From positions 1-16,258 of the forward strand of contig JBBQWX010000100.1 in assembly GCA_038210185.1 (NCBI GenBank): a DNA stretch of 16,258 nucleotides, given 5' to 3'. This document shows positions 7,219 through 14,778 of the stretch, piece by piece (within the stretch, counting starts at the first letter, position 1; each line of letters starts with the position of its first letter). Made by a program: the position numbers and the translations under genes. Source of the DNA: Fodinibacter sp038210185. GTDB lineage: Bacteria; Actinomycetota; Actinomycetes; Actinomycetales; Dermatophilaceae. Below the pieces are notes generated by a model, which was not told where the DNA came from, did not search any database, and saw only the letters and a list, made by a program, of their open reading frames with translations.

Positions 7219-7742
7219 TGCCGAACCCGCGCGAACGCGGTGCCCGCCTCGGTGTCGACGTGGGCTCGGTGCGGGTCGGGGTCGCCGTCAGCGACCCCGA
7301 CGGCATCCTCGCGACGCCCGTGGCAACGGTGGCCCGCACGTCCGAGGCGGCCCCGGCACCGGGCGACTCCGACGTCGAGGCGATCGCCCAGCTCGTCGAG
7401 GAGCACTCGGCAGTCGGCGTGGTGGTCGGGCTGCCGCGTTCGCTCTCCGGGGGGGAAGGCCCCGCTGCGGCCCGGGCGCGCCGGTATGCTGCCGTGGTGG
7501 CGGCGCGCATCGCGCCGGTCTGGGTGTGTCTCGTCGACGAGCGCCTCACCAGTGTCGATGCACACCGCACGCTCCGTGAGAGCGGGGTCGCCGGCAGGCG
7601 GCAGCGCGCCGTGGTCGACCAGGCCGCCGCCGTGCTCATCCTGCAGACGGCCCTCGACACGGAGCGCAGCACCGGCTCCTCCCCCGGGGAGCGGGTCGGA
7701 CCTGGACGGCGCAAGCCCCGGACGAAGGACGCGAGTCCGTGA
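7218..7742 (+). CDS. ruvX: Holliday junction resolvase-like / pre-16S rRNA processing nuclease (YqgF)
   Basis: This 174-residue RNase H-fold protein of the YqgF/RuvX family processes the 5' end of 16S rRNA in E. coli and has been proposed as a resolvase. Visible motifs are LGVDVGSVRVGVAVSD with the first catalytic Asp14, GLPRSLSG with the conserved Gly-Leu-Pro, DERLTSVDA, and VDQAAAVLILQ with the C-terminal acidic residue. A basic Ser/Pro/Arg tail follows the fold. The ATG at 7218 was chosen over an upstream GTG because it overlaps the alaS stop in TGATG. Its own stop overlaps the mltG GTG. Confidence 0.95.
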   Translation: MPNPRERGARLGVDVGSVRVGVAVSDPDGILATPVATVARTSEAAPAPGDSDVEAIAQLVEEHSAVGVVVGLPRSLSGGEGPAAARARRYAAVVAARIAPVWVCLVDERLTSVDAHRTLRESGVAGRRQRAVVDQAAAVLILQTALDTERSTGSSPGERVGPGRRKPRTKDASP

Positions 7743-8914
7743 CGAAGCAGCACGACTTCACCGAGACCATCTTCGGGGAACCGCCGGCCTCGCCGCATCG
7801 CCGTCGCGGCGACCTCCTCCGGCACCGCCCGCCGCACCGGAGCAACCGCCGCTGGTTGGTCCTCCTGCTCGCGATCGTGCTCGTCGGTGGCGCCGGGTAC
7901 GGCGCGTACAGCGTGCTGTCGCCCATGGTGTCCGGCCTGTTCACCACCGCCGAGGCTGCCGACTTCGCGGGCCCCGGTGAGGGCGAGGTCGAGGTCGTCG
8001 TCGAGCCCGGCCAGACCGGCCAGGACGTCGCCACCACATTGCGCGCCGCAGGAGTGGTCAAGTCGCGCACTGCCTACCTCGAGGTCGCCACGAGCGACCC
8101 GAAGCGGGCCGCGGCGATCCAGCCGGGAACGTACCTGCTGTTCAAGGGGATGACGGCCCAGGCGGCGTTCGACACCCTGGCCGACCCCGCGAACCGCGAC
8201 GTCAACCGCACCACCGTGCGCGAAGGGCTCTGGGCCACCGAGACCTACGCGGTGTTGTCGAAGCAGACCGGCATCCCGGTCAAGCAGTACGTCGCGGCGG
8301 CCAAGGACACCGACGGGATCGGCCTGCCCAAGGAGGCCGGCGGCAAGGTCGAGGGGTGGCTGTTCCCCTCGAGCTACGAGTTCGGTGAGAAGGCGACCGC
8401 ACAGCAGCAGCTCACAGCGATGGTGGCCCTGACCGTCAAGGCGCTCGACGACGCCGGGGTCGCCCCGCAGGATCGCCAGAAGGTGCTCATCCTGGCCTCG
8501 CTCGTCGAGGCCGAGGCCAAGCTCGACGTCGACCGGCCCAAGATCGCCCGGGTCTTCCTGAACCGCATCGAGACCGACGGGCCCCCGGCCTACGGGCTGA
8601 TCGAGAGCGACGCCGCGGTGTCGTACGGCGCCAAGCGCCGGTTGCTCTTCCCGACCGAGGCCGAGCTCGCCGACGCGGGCAACCCCTACAACACCCGTCT
8701 CCACCCCGGCCTGCCGCCGGGCCCGATCAGCAACCCGGGCGTGGCCTCCATCGACGCTGTTGTCAACCCGGCCGACGGCCCGTGGTTCTTCTTCGTGGCG
8801 GTCGACCCGATCACCGGTGAGACGAAGTACGGCACGACCCTGGCCGAGCACGACGCCAACGTCGCTGAGCTGAAGGCCTACTGCAAGGCCACACCGAAGG
8901 ACTGTGGTCAGTGA
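7739..8914 (+). CDS. mltG: Endolytic transglycosylase MltG
   Basis: This 391-residue YceG-like protein cleaves nascent peptidoglycan glycan strands at the membrane and sets their length. A basic cytoplasmic N-terminus of about 37 residues precedes one transmembrane helix (about 39-60). The outer part has a LysM-like region and then the catalytic domain. That domain carries SLVEAEA, where Glu257 corresponds to the VEKE motif of E. coli MltG, whose Glu218 is catalytic. ARVFLNR, a YG-containing stretch and NPYNTRLHPGLPPGPISNPG are the other family signatures. The GTG start overlaps the ruvX stop and the TGA overlaps the aroE start. Gene order with ruvX and aroE is standard for actinomycetes. Confidence 0.97.
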   Translation: MTKQHDFTETIFGEPPASPHRRRGDLLRHRPPHRSNRRWLVLLLAIVLVGGAGYGAYSVLSPMVSGLFTTAEAADFAGPGEGEVEVVVEPGQTGQDVATTLRAAGVVKSRTAYLEVATSDPKRAAAIQPGTYLLFKGMTAQAAFDTLADPANRDVNRTTVREGLWATETYAVLSKQTGIPVKQYVAAAKDTDGIGLPKEAGGKVEGWLFPSSYEFGEKATAQQQLTAMVALTVKALDDAGVAPQDRQKVLILASLVEAEAKLDVDRPKIARVFLNRIETDGPPAYGLIESDAAVSYGAKRRLLFPTEAELADAGNPYNTRLHPGLPPGPISNPGVASIDAVVNPADGPWFFFVAVDPITGETKYGTTLAEHDANVAELKAYCKATPKDCGQ

Positions 8915-9732
8915 GGGCGGCCGTCCTCGGCTCGCCCATCACGCACTCCCTCTCACCCGCGCTGCACCGCGCCGGCTACCTCGCCGCAGGGCTCTTGGGT
9001 TGGGAGTACGACGCGCATGAGATCGACGCCGCCGGGCTGGCGGCGTTCGTCGGCGGCCTGGGCGCCGACTGGCGAGGGCTGTCGCTGACCATGCCGCTCA
9101 AGGAGGTCGCGGCCGAGGTCGCCACCACGGTGGATGCCGTCGGCCGCCGGGCGGGCGTGGTCAACACCCTGGTGCGCCGTGCCGACGACGGGTGGGACGC
9201 CACGAACACCGATGTCGTCGGAGTCGTCCGGGCGCTCGCGCCGCACCTGCCCGGTCCGCCGGGGCGTGCCCTGGTGCTGGGCGCCGGTGCCACGGCCCGC
9301 TCCGCGGTGCTGGCACTGGCCGAGCTCGGAGTCACCACGCTCACCGTGCGTGCCCGCGACACCAGTCGAGCCGCCGACCTGCTGGCCTGGGCGCTCGACC
9401 TGGGCACCGGCATCCGCAACGGCTCCGTGGCGGGGCTCGGCCCGTGGGTGACCACCCGCGACGACGTGGTCGTCTCGACCCTGCCGGGGTCGGCGGGTGA
9501 GGTCGCCGCGGCCACGGTGCCGTCGGCGCACTCGGGCCTGCTCCTCGACGTCGTGTACGCCGGCTGGCCGACGCCCCTCGCACGCGCCGCCACGCAAGCG
9601 GGCATGACCGTGGTCTCCGGCCTCGACCTGCTCGTGCACCAGGCGGGGGAGCAGTTCCGGCTGTTCACGGGTCATGACGCCCCGCTCGAGGCGATGGCCG
9701 CAGCGGGGCGCGCGGCGTTGGGGCTGGCGTGA
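8911..9732 (+). CDS. aroE: Shikimate dehydrogenase
   Basis: The 273-residue enzyme reduces 3-dehydroshikimate to shikimate with NADPH. Shikimate-binding residues are in SPITHSLSPALH (Ser13, Ser15), TMPLKE with catalytic Lys64, VNTL (Asn86 region) and NTDVVG with Asp101. The Rossmann loop GAGATAR is at 124-130. The C-terminal GLDLLVHQAGEQFRLFTG matches the family's QA-Q-F ending. The GTG at 8911 overlaps the mltG stop, and its own stop overlaps the next GTG. Annotating it as a plain AroE rather than a quinate/shikimate paralogue is supported by its place next to aroC-aroK-aroB. Confidence 0.95.
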   Translation: MRAAVLGSPITHSLSPALHRAGYLAAGLLGWEYDAHEIDAAGLAAFVGGLGADWRGLSLTMPLKEVAAEVATTVDAVGRRAGVVNTLVRRADDGWDATNTDVVGVVRALAPHLPGPPGRALVLGAGATARSAVLALAELGVTTLTVRARDTSRAADLLAWALDLGTGIRNGSVAGLGPWVTTRDDVVVSTLPGSAGEVAAATVPSAHSGLLLDVVYAGWPTPLARAATQAGMTVVSGLDLLVHQAGEQFRLFTGHDAPLEAMAAAGRAALGLA

Positions 9733-10412
9733 CACCGGTCTGGGTCATCGTCGCCGCGGCGGCGGCCATGGCAGTGGTGGGGCACCTCACCGGGCGGGAG
9801 CTCGCGACCGGTGGTTACCGCCTCGACGAGGACGAGGCCGACCACGCGCCGGGTCGCACCTGGTGGCCCGGGCTCGCGACGGCGGCTCTCGCCGGGCTCG
9901 CGGCGTGGTCGATCGGCGACCTGGGCGGCTGGGCCGCGCTGCCGGCCTACCTGCTCTTCGCGTGGCTGACGGTGGCGCTGGTCTGGATCGACCTCGACGT
10001 GCACCGGCTGCCGGTGGGCCTGGTGGTGCCGACGGCCTGCTGGCTGGTCGGGCTGCTCGCGGTGGCCTCGGTCGCGACCCTGGACCGACGCTGGCTGGGT
10101 GCCATCGCCGGGGCGGTGGTGATGGGGGCGGTCTACCTCCTGCTTGCGGTGCTGCCGGGAGGTGGGGTCGGTGGAGGCGACGTGCGGCTCGCGCCGGTCA
10201 TCGGGGGTCTGCTCGGATGGTTGGGGGCCGGCTCGTTCCTGATGGGACTGCTGGCGGGCTTCGTTCTCGGCGGGCTGGCCGCCGTGGCGCTGCTCGCGCT
10301 GCGGCGGGTGGGTCTGCGCACGCCGATCGCCTACGGGCCGGCGATGTGCCTGGGGGCCTGGGTCGGCATCGCCTACACGTCCCGGATCCTGACCTGGCTG
10401 GCGGGCGGCTGA
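9729..10412 (+). CDS. A24-family prepilin peptidase, short form
   Basis: This is a 227-residue, mostly hydrophobic protein with about six predicted membrane segments. It carries the two aspartates of A24 (type IV prepilin / TadV-CpaA type) peptidases: Asp88 in WIDLDVHRLP and Asp151 in the GxGD motif GGGDVRL. It lacks the N-terminal cysteine-containing methyltransferase domain of full PilD proteins. The residue after the conserved LP is Val instead of the usual Asp/Asn. Family members cleave the leader of type IV or Flp-like prepilins on the cytoplasmic face of the membrane. No pilin genes are nearby. The start overlaps aroE in GTGA, and the position between aroE and aroC recurs in actinomycetes. 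Confidence 0.88.
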   Translation: MTPVWVIVAAAAAMAVVGHLTGRELATGGYRLDEDEADHAPGRTWWPGLATAALAGLAAWSIGDLGGWAALPAYLLFAWLTVALVWIDLDVHRLPVGLVVPTACWLVGLLAVASVATLDRRWLGAIAGAVVMGAVYLLLAVLPGGGVGGGDVRLAPVIGGLLGWLGAGSFLMGLLAGFVLGGLAAVALLALRRVGLRTPIAYGPAMCLGAWVGIAYTSRILTWLAGG

Positions 10413-10436
10413 GGCCCGCGTGGAAGGATTCGTTCC

Positions 10437-11666
10437 ATGCTGCGCTGGTTGACCGCTGGGGAGTCGCACGGGCCCGCGCTCGTCGCGACCATCGACGGGC
10501 TGCCCGCGGGGGTGGAGGTGACCACGGCCGACGTCGGCGCGGCCCTCGCCCGCCGCCGGCTGGGTCACGGTCGAGGCGCCCGGATGTCGTTCGAGCAGGA
10601 CCAGGTCGAGTTCCTCGGCGGGGTGCGGCACGGGCTGACTCTGGGGTCGCCGGTCGCCATCCGGGTGGGCAACTCCGAGTGGTCGAAGTGGCAGACCGTG
10701 ATGAGCCCCGACCCCGTCGACGACGCCGCGCTGGCCGCGGCCGACGACGTCAACGCCGAGAGGGAGCTGGCGCGCAACCGGCCGCTCACCCGGCCGCGAC
10801 CCGGTCACGCCGACCTCGTCGGCATGCAGAAGTACGCCTTCGACGACGCCCGGCCGGTGCTCGAGCGGGCCTCGGCCCGGGAGACCGCGGCCCGGGTGGC
10901 ACTCGGTGAGGTGGCCGCGCGCTTCCTCGACCAGGCGTACGGCATCCGCCTGGTGTCGCACACCGTCGCCATCGGTGCCGCGGGTGTCGCCGACGACGCG
11001 CCGCTGCCCACGGCCGACGACGTCGCGGCGCTGGATGCCGACCCGGTGCGCGCGTTCGACCCCGTGGGGTCGGCCGCGATGGTCGCCGAGGTCGATGCCG
11101 CGCACCGCGACGGCGACACGCTGGGCGGGGTCGTCGAGGTCGTCGTCACCGGGCTGCCGCCCGGCCTGGGCTCGTACGTGCACTGGGACCGGCGCCTCGA
11201 CGCGCGCCTCGCGGGTGCGCTCATGGGCATCCAGGCGATCAAGGGCGTGGAGGTCGGCGACGGCTTCCGCACCGCCGCCCGTCGCGGCTCGGTCGCCCAC
11301 GACGAGATGGAGCGAGGTGCTGACGGCGTCATCCGCCGTCGCACCGGACGCGCCGGCGGCACCGAGGGCGGCATGTCGGTGGGCGGGCTGCTGCGCGTGC
11401 GCGCGGCGATGAAGCCCATCTCCACCGTGCCCCGGGCGCTCGCGACCGTGGACGTGGCCTCCGACGAGCCGGCCAGGGCCATCCACCAACGCTCCGACGT
11501 GTGCGCCGTGCCCGCCGCGGGGGTGGTCGCCGAGGCGATGGTGGCCCTGGTGCTGGCCGAGGCGTGCCTGGAGAAGTTCGGCGGCGACTCGGTCGGCGAG
11601 ACCGCCCGCAACCATGCCTCGTACCTCGCCGCCATCCCGGCCTCGATGCGCACCTGGGAGCGCTGA
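10437..11666 (+). CDS. aroC: Chorismate synthase
   Basis: The 409-residue FMN-dependent enzyme converts EPSP to chorismate, the last shared aromatic step. Signature stretches are GESHGPALVATIDG at the N-terminus, RRLGHGRGARMSFEQD, GSPVAIRVGN, RPGHADLVGMQKY and RASARETAARVALGEVA. The flavin-binding C-terminus contains GGTEGGMSVGG and MKPISTVP. The ATG at 10437 has a strong SD, GGAAGGA, at 10422-10428 with good spacing. The 24-bp gap after the peptidase gene is the only non-overlapping junction between ruvX and aroB. Its stop overlaps aroK in TGATG. Confidence 0.97.
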   Translation: MLRWLTAGESHGPALVATIDGLPAGVEVTTADVGAALARRRLGHGRGARMSFEQDQVEFLGGVRHGLTLGSPVAIRVGNSEWSKWQTVMSPDPVDDAALAAADDVNAERELARNRPLTRPRPGHADLVGMQKYAFDDARPVLERASARETAARVALGEVAARFLDQAYGIRLVSHTVAIGAAGVADDAPLPTADDVAALDADPVRAFDPVGSAAMVAEVDAAHRDGDTLGGVVEVVVTGLPPGLGSYVHWDRRLDARLAGALMGIQAIKGVEVGDGFRTAARRGSVAHDEMERGADGVIRRRTGRAGGTEGGMSVGGLLRVRAAMKPISTVPRALATVDVASDEPARAIHQRSDVCAVPAAGVVAEAMVALVLAEACLEKFGGDSVGETARNHASYLAAIPASMRTWER

Positions 11667-12169
11667 TGGCGCGGGTCGTGCTGGTCGGCCCGCCCGGGTC
11701 GGGGAAGAGCACCGTGGGGGCAGCGCTCGCCGAGCTGCTGGGGTTGCCGCTGCACGACACCGACGCCGCCATCGAGGCCGCGCAGGGTCGCACCGTCGCC
11801 GACGTCTTCGTCGAGGACGGTGAGCCCGCCTTCCGCACCCTCGAGCGGGCCGAGGTCGCGCGCGCCCTCGCGCAGGAGCAGGGTGTACTGGCGCTGGGGG
11901 GCGGCGCGCCGGTCGACCCCCGCACCGCGCGGCTGCTCGCCGGGCAGACCGTGGTGTTCCTCGACGTCGGCATCGCCGACGCGTCCAAGCGGGTCGGCTT
12001 CGACCGGAGCCGCCCCCTGCTGGCCGTGAACCCGCGAGCGTCGTGGGTGCGCCTGATGAACGAGCGCCGCCCGGTCTACGAGGGGGTGGCGACCTTCCGC
12101 GTGGACACCGCCGGTCGCACGCCGCAGGAGGTCGCGGCGGAGGTCGCCGGGCTGCTGGGGGAGTCGTGA
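11666..12169 (+). CDS. aroK: Shikimate kinase
   Basis: This 167-residue P-loop kinase phosphorylates shikimate at the 3-hydroxyl using ATP. The P-loop is GPPGSGKST (8-16). The shikimate site is formed by Asp32 in HDTDAAIE, Arg56 in GEPAFRTLE and the GGGA loop at 77-80. The lid region contains RPLLAVNPRASW followed by ERRPVYEGVA. The ATG at 11666 was chosen over a longer in-frame extension because it overlaps the aroC stop and directly precedes the P-loop strand, as in relatives. The TGA overlaps aroB in GTGA. Confidence 0.96.
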   Translation: MARVVLVGPPGSGKSTVGAALAELLGLPLHDTDAAIEAAQGRTVADVFVEDGEPAFRTLERAEVARALAQEQGVLALGGGAPVDPRTARLLAGQTVVFLDVGIADASKRVGFDRSRPLLAVNPRASWVRLMNERRPVYEGVATFRVDTAGRTPQEVAAEVAGLLGES

Positions 12170-13266
12170 CGCCGGCCCGCGGCGAGGCTGACACCGACGC
12201 CACCGTCATCGGGGTCGGTGAGGCCTACGACGTCGTCGTCGGGCACGGGGTGTCCGGGCGCCTGGTCGGCCTGCTCGCCGCCGGGGTGCGCCAGGTGCTC
12301 GTCGTGCGGCCGGAGTCGCTGGGGCGGTTGGCTGCGCCCGTCGTGGAGCAGCTGCGCTCGGCCGGGCTGGGAGTGCACGAGGCCGCCGTTCCCGACAACG
12401 AGCTCGCCAAGACCACCGAGGTCGCCGCCTCGCTGTGGGCGCAGCTGGGGCAGCACGCGTTCACCCGCTCGGATGCCGTCGTGGCCGTCGGCGGTGGCAC
12501 GGTCACCGACCTCGCCGGTTTCGTCGCGGCCACCTGGCTTCGTGGGGTCGCAGTGGTTCACGTTCCGACGACCCTGCTCGCCATGGTCGACGCCGCCGTC
12601 GGGGGGAAGACCGGCATCAACACCGCGCAGGGCAAGAACCTCGTCGGCGCGTTCCACGAGCCGGCCGGGGTGTTGTGCGACCTCGACGTGCTGGCGTCGC
12701 TGCCGCGGGTCGACCTCGTCGCCGGTCTGGCGGAGGTCGTCAAGGCGGGGTTCATCGCCGACCCGGTCATCCTCGACCTCGTCGAGGCCGACCCGTCGGG
12801 TGCCACCCGCTGGGACGGCCCGCACACTCGCGAGCTCGTCGAGCGCGCCATCACCGTCAAGGCCGACGTCGTCGCGCAGGACCTCACCGAGTCGTGGCTG
12901 CGCGAGATCCTCAACTACGGGCACACCCTCGGGCACGCCGTCGAGCAGGTCGAGGGCTACCGCCGCCGGCACGGCGAGGCCGTCGCGATCGGCATGGTCT
13001 ATGCCGCGGAGCTCGCTCGCCGCTCGGGGCACCTCGGCGCCGACGTCGTGGCGCGCCACCGCTCGGTGCTGTCGTCGGTGGGGTTGCCCACGTCCTACCC
13101 GAGCGGCCGGTGGGACGATCTGCTCGCCGCCATGCGCCGCGACAAGAAAGCCCGCGGGGCCCTGTTGCGGTTCGTCGTGCTCGAGGACGTCGGCCGGCCG
13201 ACCCGTCTCGAAGGCCCCGACGAGCAGTGGCTGACCGGGGCGTACGGCGACCTGAGTGCAGTGTGA
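12166..13266 (+). CDS. aroB: 3-dehydroquinate synthase
   Basis: The 366-residue NAD- and metal-dependent enzyme makes 3-dehydroquinate from DAHP. It shows the dinucleotide-binding GGGTVTDLAGFVAATWLRG, the VPTTLLAMVDAAVGGKTGIN block, and metal ligands Glu190 (LAEVVKAG), His253 (NYGHTLGHAVE) and His269 (RRHGEAVAIGM). The GTG at 12166 overlaps the aroK stop. The last codons and the stop lie inside a 16-bp tandem duplication (13249-13280). Many actinomycetes have aroQ directly behind this gene, but here it is followed by a 209-bp gap and efp. Confidence 0.96.
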   Translation: MTPARGEADTDATVIGVGEAYDVVVGHGVSGRLVGLLAAGVRQVLVVRPESLGRLAAPVVEQLRSAGLGVHEAAVPDNELAKTTEVAASLWAQLGQHAFTRSDAVVAVGGGTVTDLAGFVAATWLRGVAVVHVPTTLLAMVDAAVGGKTGINTAQGKNLVGAFHEPAGVLCDLDVLASLPRVDLVAGLAEVVKAGFIADPVILDLVEADPSGATRWDGPHTRELVERAITVKADVVAQDLTESWLREILNYGHTLGHAVEQVEGYRRRHGEAVAIGMVYAAELARRSGHLGADVVARHRSVLSSVGLPTSYPSGRWDDLLAAMRRDKKARGALLRFVVLEDVGRPTRLEGPDEQWLTGAYGDLSAV

Positions 13267-13284
13267 CCTGAGTGCGCTGTGACC
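13249..13284. repeat. 16-bp tandem duplication across the aroB stop
   Basis: Bases 13249-13264 and 13265-13280 differ at only two positions (GACCTGAGTGCAGTGT and GACCTGAGTGCGCTGT), and a third partial copy GACC follows. The first copy contains the aroB termination region. It looks like a local slippage duplication. The rest of the 13267-13475 gap holds the efp promoter and leader and no gene. Confidence 0.8.
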
Positions 13285-13383
13285 AGATCGCCCCGGCGCC
13301 CCGGCGCGTCCTCGGTGCAGTGAGGCTCGCCCTCGAGCCCCGCTGACGGCCCGCGCTCGTCCGGGGCCCCACGTCCGGCGCGC

Positions 13384-13389
13384 TACGAT
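13384..13389 (+). promoter_or_regulatory. Candidate -10 element for the efp-nusB unit
   Basis: TACGAT, identical to the element before alaS, predicts a start at about A13397 and a leader near 79 nt. This would make efp-nusB independent of the aro genes. No good -35 is visible. Confidence 0.4.
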
Positions 13390-13401
13390 TCCGGTGATCC
13401 C

Positions 13402-13420
13402 CACCCCCTCACCGGGGGTG
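13402..13420 (+). promoter_or_regulatory. Stem-loop at the 5' end of the efp leader
   Basis: CACCCCC at 13402-13408 pairs perfectly with GGGGGTG at 13414-13420 around a 5-nt loop. It begins about five bases after the predicted transcript start. It could protect the 5' end or attenuate. It is too far from the start codon to mask the ribosome binding site directly. Confidence 0.4.
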
Positions 13421-13475
13421 ACGCGCGCCCGCTGCCGGGTGCTCGACCGACCGTGACGAAAGCAGAGAACCACCC

Positions 13476-14036
13476 GTGGCATCGACCAATGACCTCAAGA
13501 ACGGCCTCGTCCTCAACATCGAGGGCCAGCTGTGGACCGTGGTGGAGTTCCAGCACGTCAAGCCCGGCAAGGGCCCGGCCTTCGTGCGCACCAAGCTGAA
13601 GAACGTCATGAGCGGCAAGGTCGTCGACAAGACCTTCAACGCCGGCGTCAAGGTGGAGACGGCGAACGTCGACAAGCGCAACATGCAGTACCTCTACAAC
13701 GACGGCACCGACTTCATCTTCATGGACGGCGACACCTACGACCAGATCCCGGTGCGCCCCGAGGTCATCGGCGACGCCGCGAAGTTCCTCCTCGAGAACC
13801 AGGACGTCATCGTCGCCCGGCACGAGGGCAACGTGTTGTTCATCGAGCTGCCCGCCTCGGTCGTCCTGGAGATCACCTACACCGAGCCGGGCCTGCAGGG
13901 GGACCGCTCGACCGGTGGCACCAAGCCGGCGACGGTCGAGACCGGCGCCGAGGTGGCCGTGCCGCTGTTCCTCGAGACTGGCACCAGGATCAAGGTCGAC
14001 ACCCGGGATGGGTCCTACCTCGGCCGGGTCAGCTGA
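13476..14036 (+). CDS. efp: Translation elongation factor P
   Basis: This 186-residue, three-domain tRNA-mimicking factor rescues ribosomes stalled at polyproline. Domain I ends in a tip loop with P30-G31-K32-G33-P34. The PGKGP loop is the form described for actinobacterial EF-P that works with an unmodified lysine. The C-terminal OB-like domain contains LETGTRIKVDTRDGSYLGR, the standard EF-P signature. The GTG at 13476 fits the family N-terminus (ASTNDLKNG). A weak purine-rich AGCAGAG lies about ten bases upstream. nusB follows after three bases. Confidence 0.97.
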   Translation: MASTNDLKNGLVLNIEGQLWTVVEFQHVKPGKGPAFVRTKLKNVMSGKVVDKTFNAGVKVETANVDKRNMQYLYNDGTDFIFMDGDTYDQIPVRPEVIGDAAKFLLENQDVIVARHEGNVLFIELPASVVLEITYTEPGLQGDRSTGGTKPATVETGAEVAVPLFLETGTRIKVDTRDGSYLGRVS

Positions 14037-14039
14037 CCC

Positions 14040-14453
14040 GTGGCCGCCCGCACCAAGGCTCGCAAGCGCGCGCTCGACCTGCTCTTCGAGGCCGAGCAGC
14101 GCGGGGTCGACGCCGCCGACCTGCTTCGTGAGCGGTTGGCGACGCCGGTGACCGAGGCCGCGCTGTCGGAGTTCACCGCCGACCTGGTCATGGGCGTGGT
14201 CGACCACTGGGGGCAGGTCGACGAGCTCATCACGACGTACTCGCAGGGCTGGACCCTCGCCCGGATGCCGGCCGTCGACCGCGCGATCCTGCGGCTGGGC
14301 GCCTACGAGGTGCTCTACTCGACCGACGTGCCCGAGCCCGTGGCGATCAGCGAGTGGGTCGGGCTCGCGACCGAGCTCTCCACCGACGACAGCCCGCGCT
14401 TCGTCAACGGCCTGCTCGCCCGACTCGCCGAGGTCAAGCCCACCCTCGCCTGA
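14040..14453 (+). CDS. nusB: Transcription antitermination protein NusB
   Basis: This 137-residue all-helical protein binds boxA RNA together with S10 in rRNA antitermination. The N-terminal basic helix ARTKARKRALDLLFEAEQRG is the RNA-contacting segment. The C-terminal RMPAVDRAILRLGAYEVLY, VAISEWVGLATELS and RFVNGLLARL blocks are the family core. The GTG lies three bases after the efp stop, so translation is probably coupled. The neighbour downstream is convergent (dodecin), so the unit ends here. No obvious intrinsic terminator separates the two stops, which are only six bases apart. Confidence 0.95.
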   Translation: MAARTKARKRALDLLFEAEQRGVDAADLLRERLATPVTEAALSEFTADLVMGVVDHWGQVDELITTYSQGWTLARMPAVDRAILRLGAYEVLYSTDVPEPVAISEWVGLATELSTDDSPRFVNGLLARLAEVKPTLA

Positions 14454-14459
14454 CGGGCC

Positions 14460-14666
14460 TCACTCCTCGAGCCGGAAGCCGAGCTTCAGGCCCACCTGGT
14501 AGTGCGCCACGGCGCCGTCCTCGAGGTGGCCGCGGATCTCGGTCACCTCGAACCAGTCCAGCCCGCGCACCGTCGTCGATGCCCGCGCCACTGCCGACGA
14601 GATCGCCTCGTCGATCGACGCCGTCGATGAGCCGACGACCTCGGTGATCCCGTACGTGTGTGCCAT
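14460..14666 (-). CDS. Dodecin family flavin-storage protein
   Basis: The 68-residue product matches dodecin length and pattern. MAHTYGITEVVGSS is the first strand, SIDEAISSAVARASTTVRGLDWFEV contains the helix and the flavin-stacking Trp38, and EIRGHLEDGAVAHYQVGLKLGFRLEE is the hairpin with the conserved Gln57. Dodecins form hollow dodecamers that bind and buffer FMN or riboflavin in the cytosol. The ATG has a GAAGGG ribosome binding site seven to twelve bases upstream. It is convergent with nusB and divergent from the GNAT at 14779. Confidence 0.93.
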   Translation of the reverse strand: MAHTYGITEVVGSSTASIDEAISSAVARASTTVRGLDWFEVTEIRGHLEDGAVAHYQVGLKLGFRLEE

Positions 14667-14765
14667 GGCGCTCGCCCTTCGTCCGCGGGCACCCCGGTGG
14701 CACCCTCGTCCGCGATGATCCTCGGATCGACCCTCGACGGCCACCCCCGCGTCAGCGCCACACGG

Positions 14766-14772
14766 CATAGTA
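14766..14772. promoter_or_regulatory. Overlapping divergent -10 elements
   Basis: On the plus strand CATAGT (14766-14771) is followed by seven bases and the GNAT ATG, a leaderless layout. On the minus strand TACTAT (14772-14767) fits TANNNT and would serve the dodecin gene with a leader of about 93 nt. The two hexamers occupy nearly the same bases. A 12-bp palindrome, GATCC-TC-GGATC, lies at 14717-14728 in the same 112-bp divergent gap. Confidence 0.35.
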
Positions 14773-14778
14773 CGACCG

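Noticed and set aside
9672..12209. 845-codon minus-strand open frame opposite the aro genes
   Set aside because: It lies over well-supported genes on the plus strand, and its product is Arg/Pro/Gly-rich without domain signatures.
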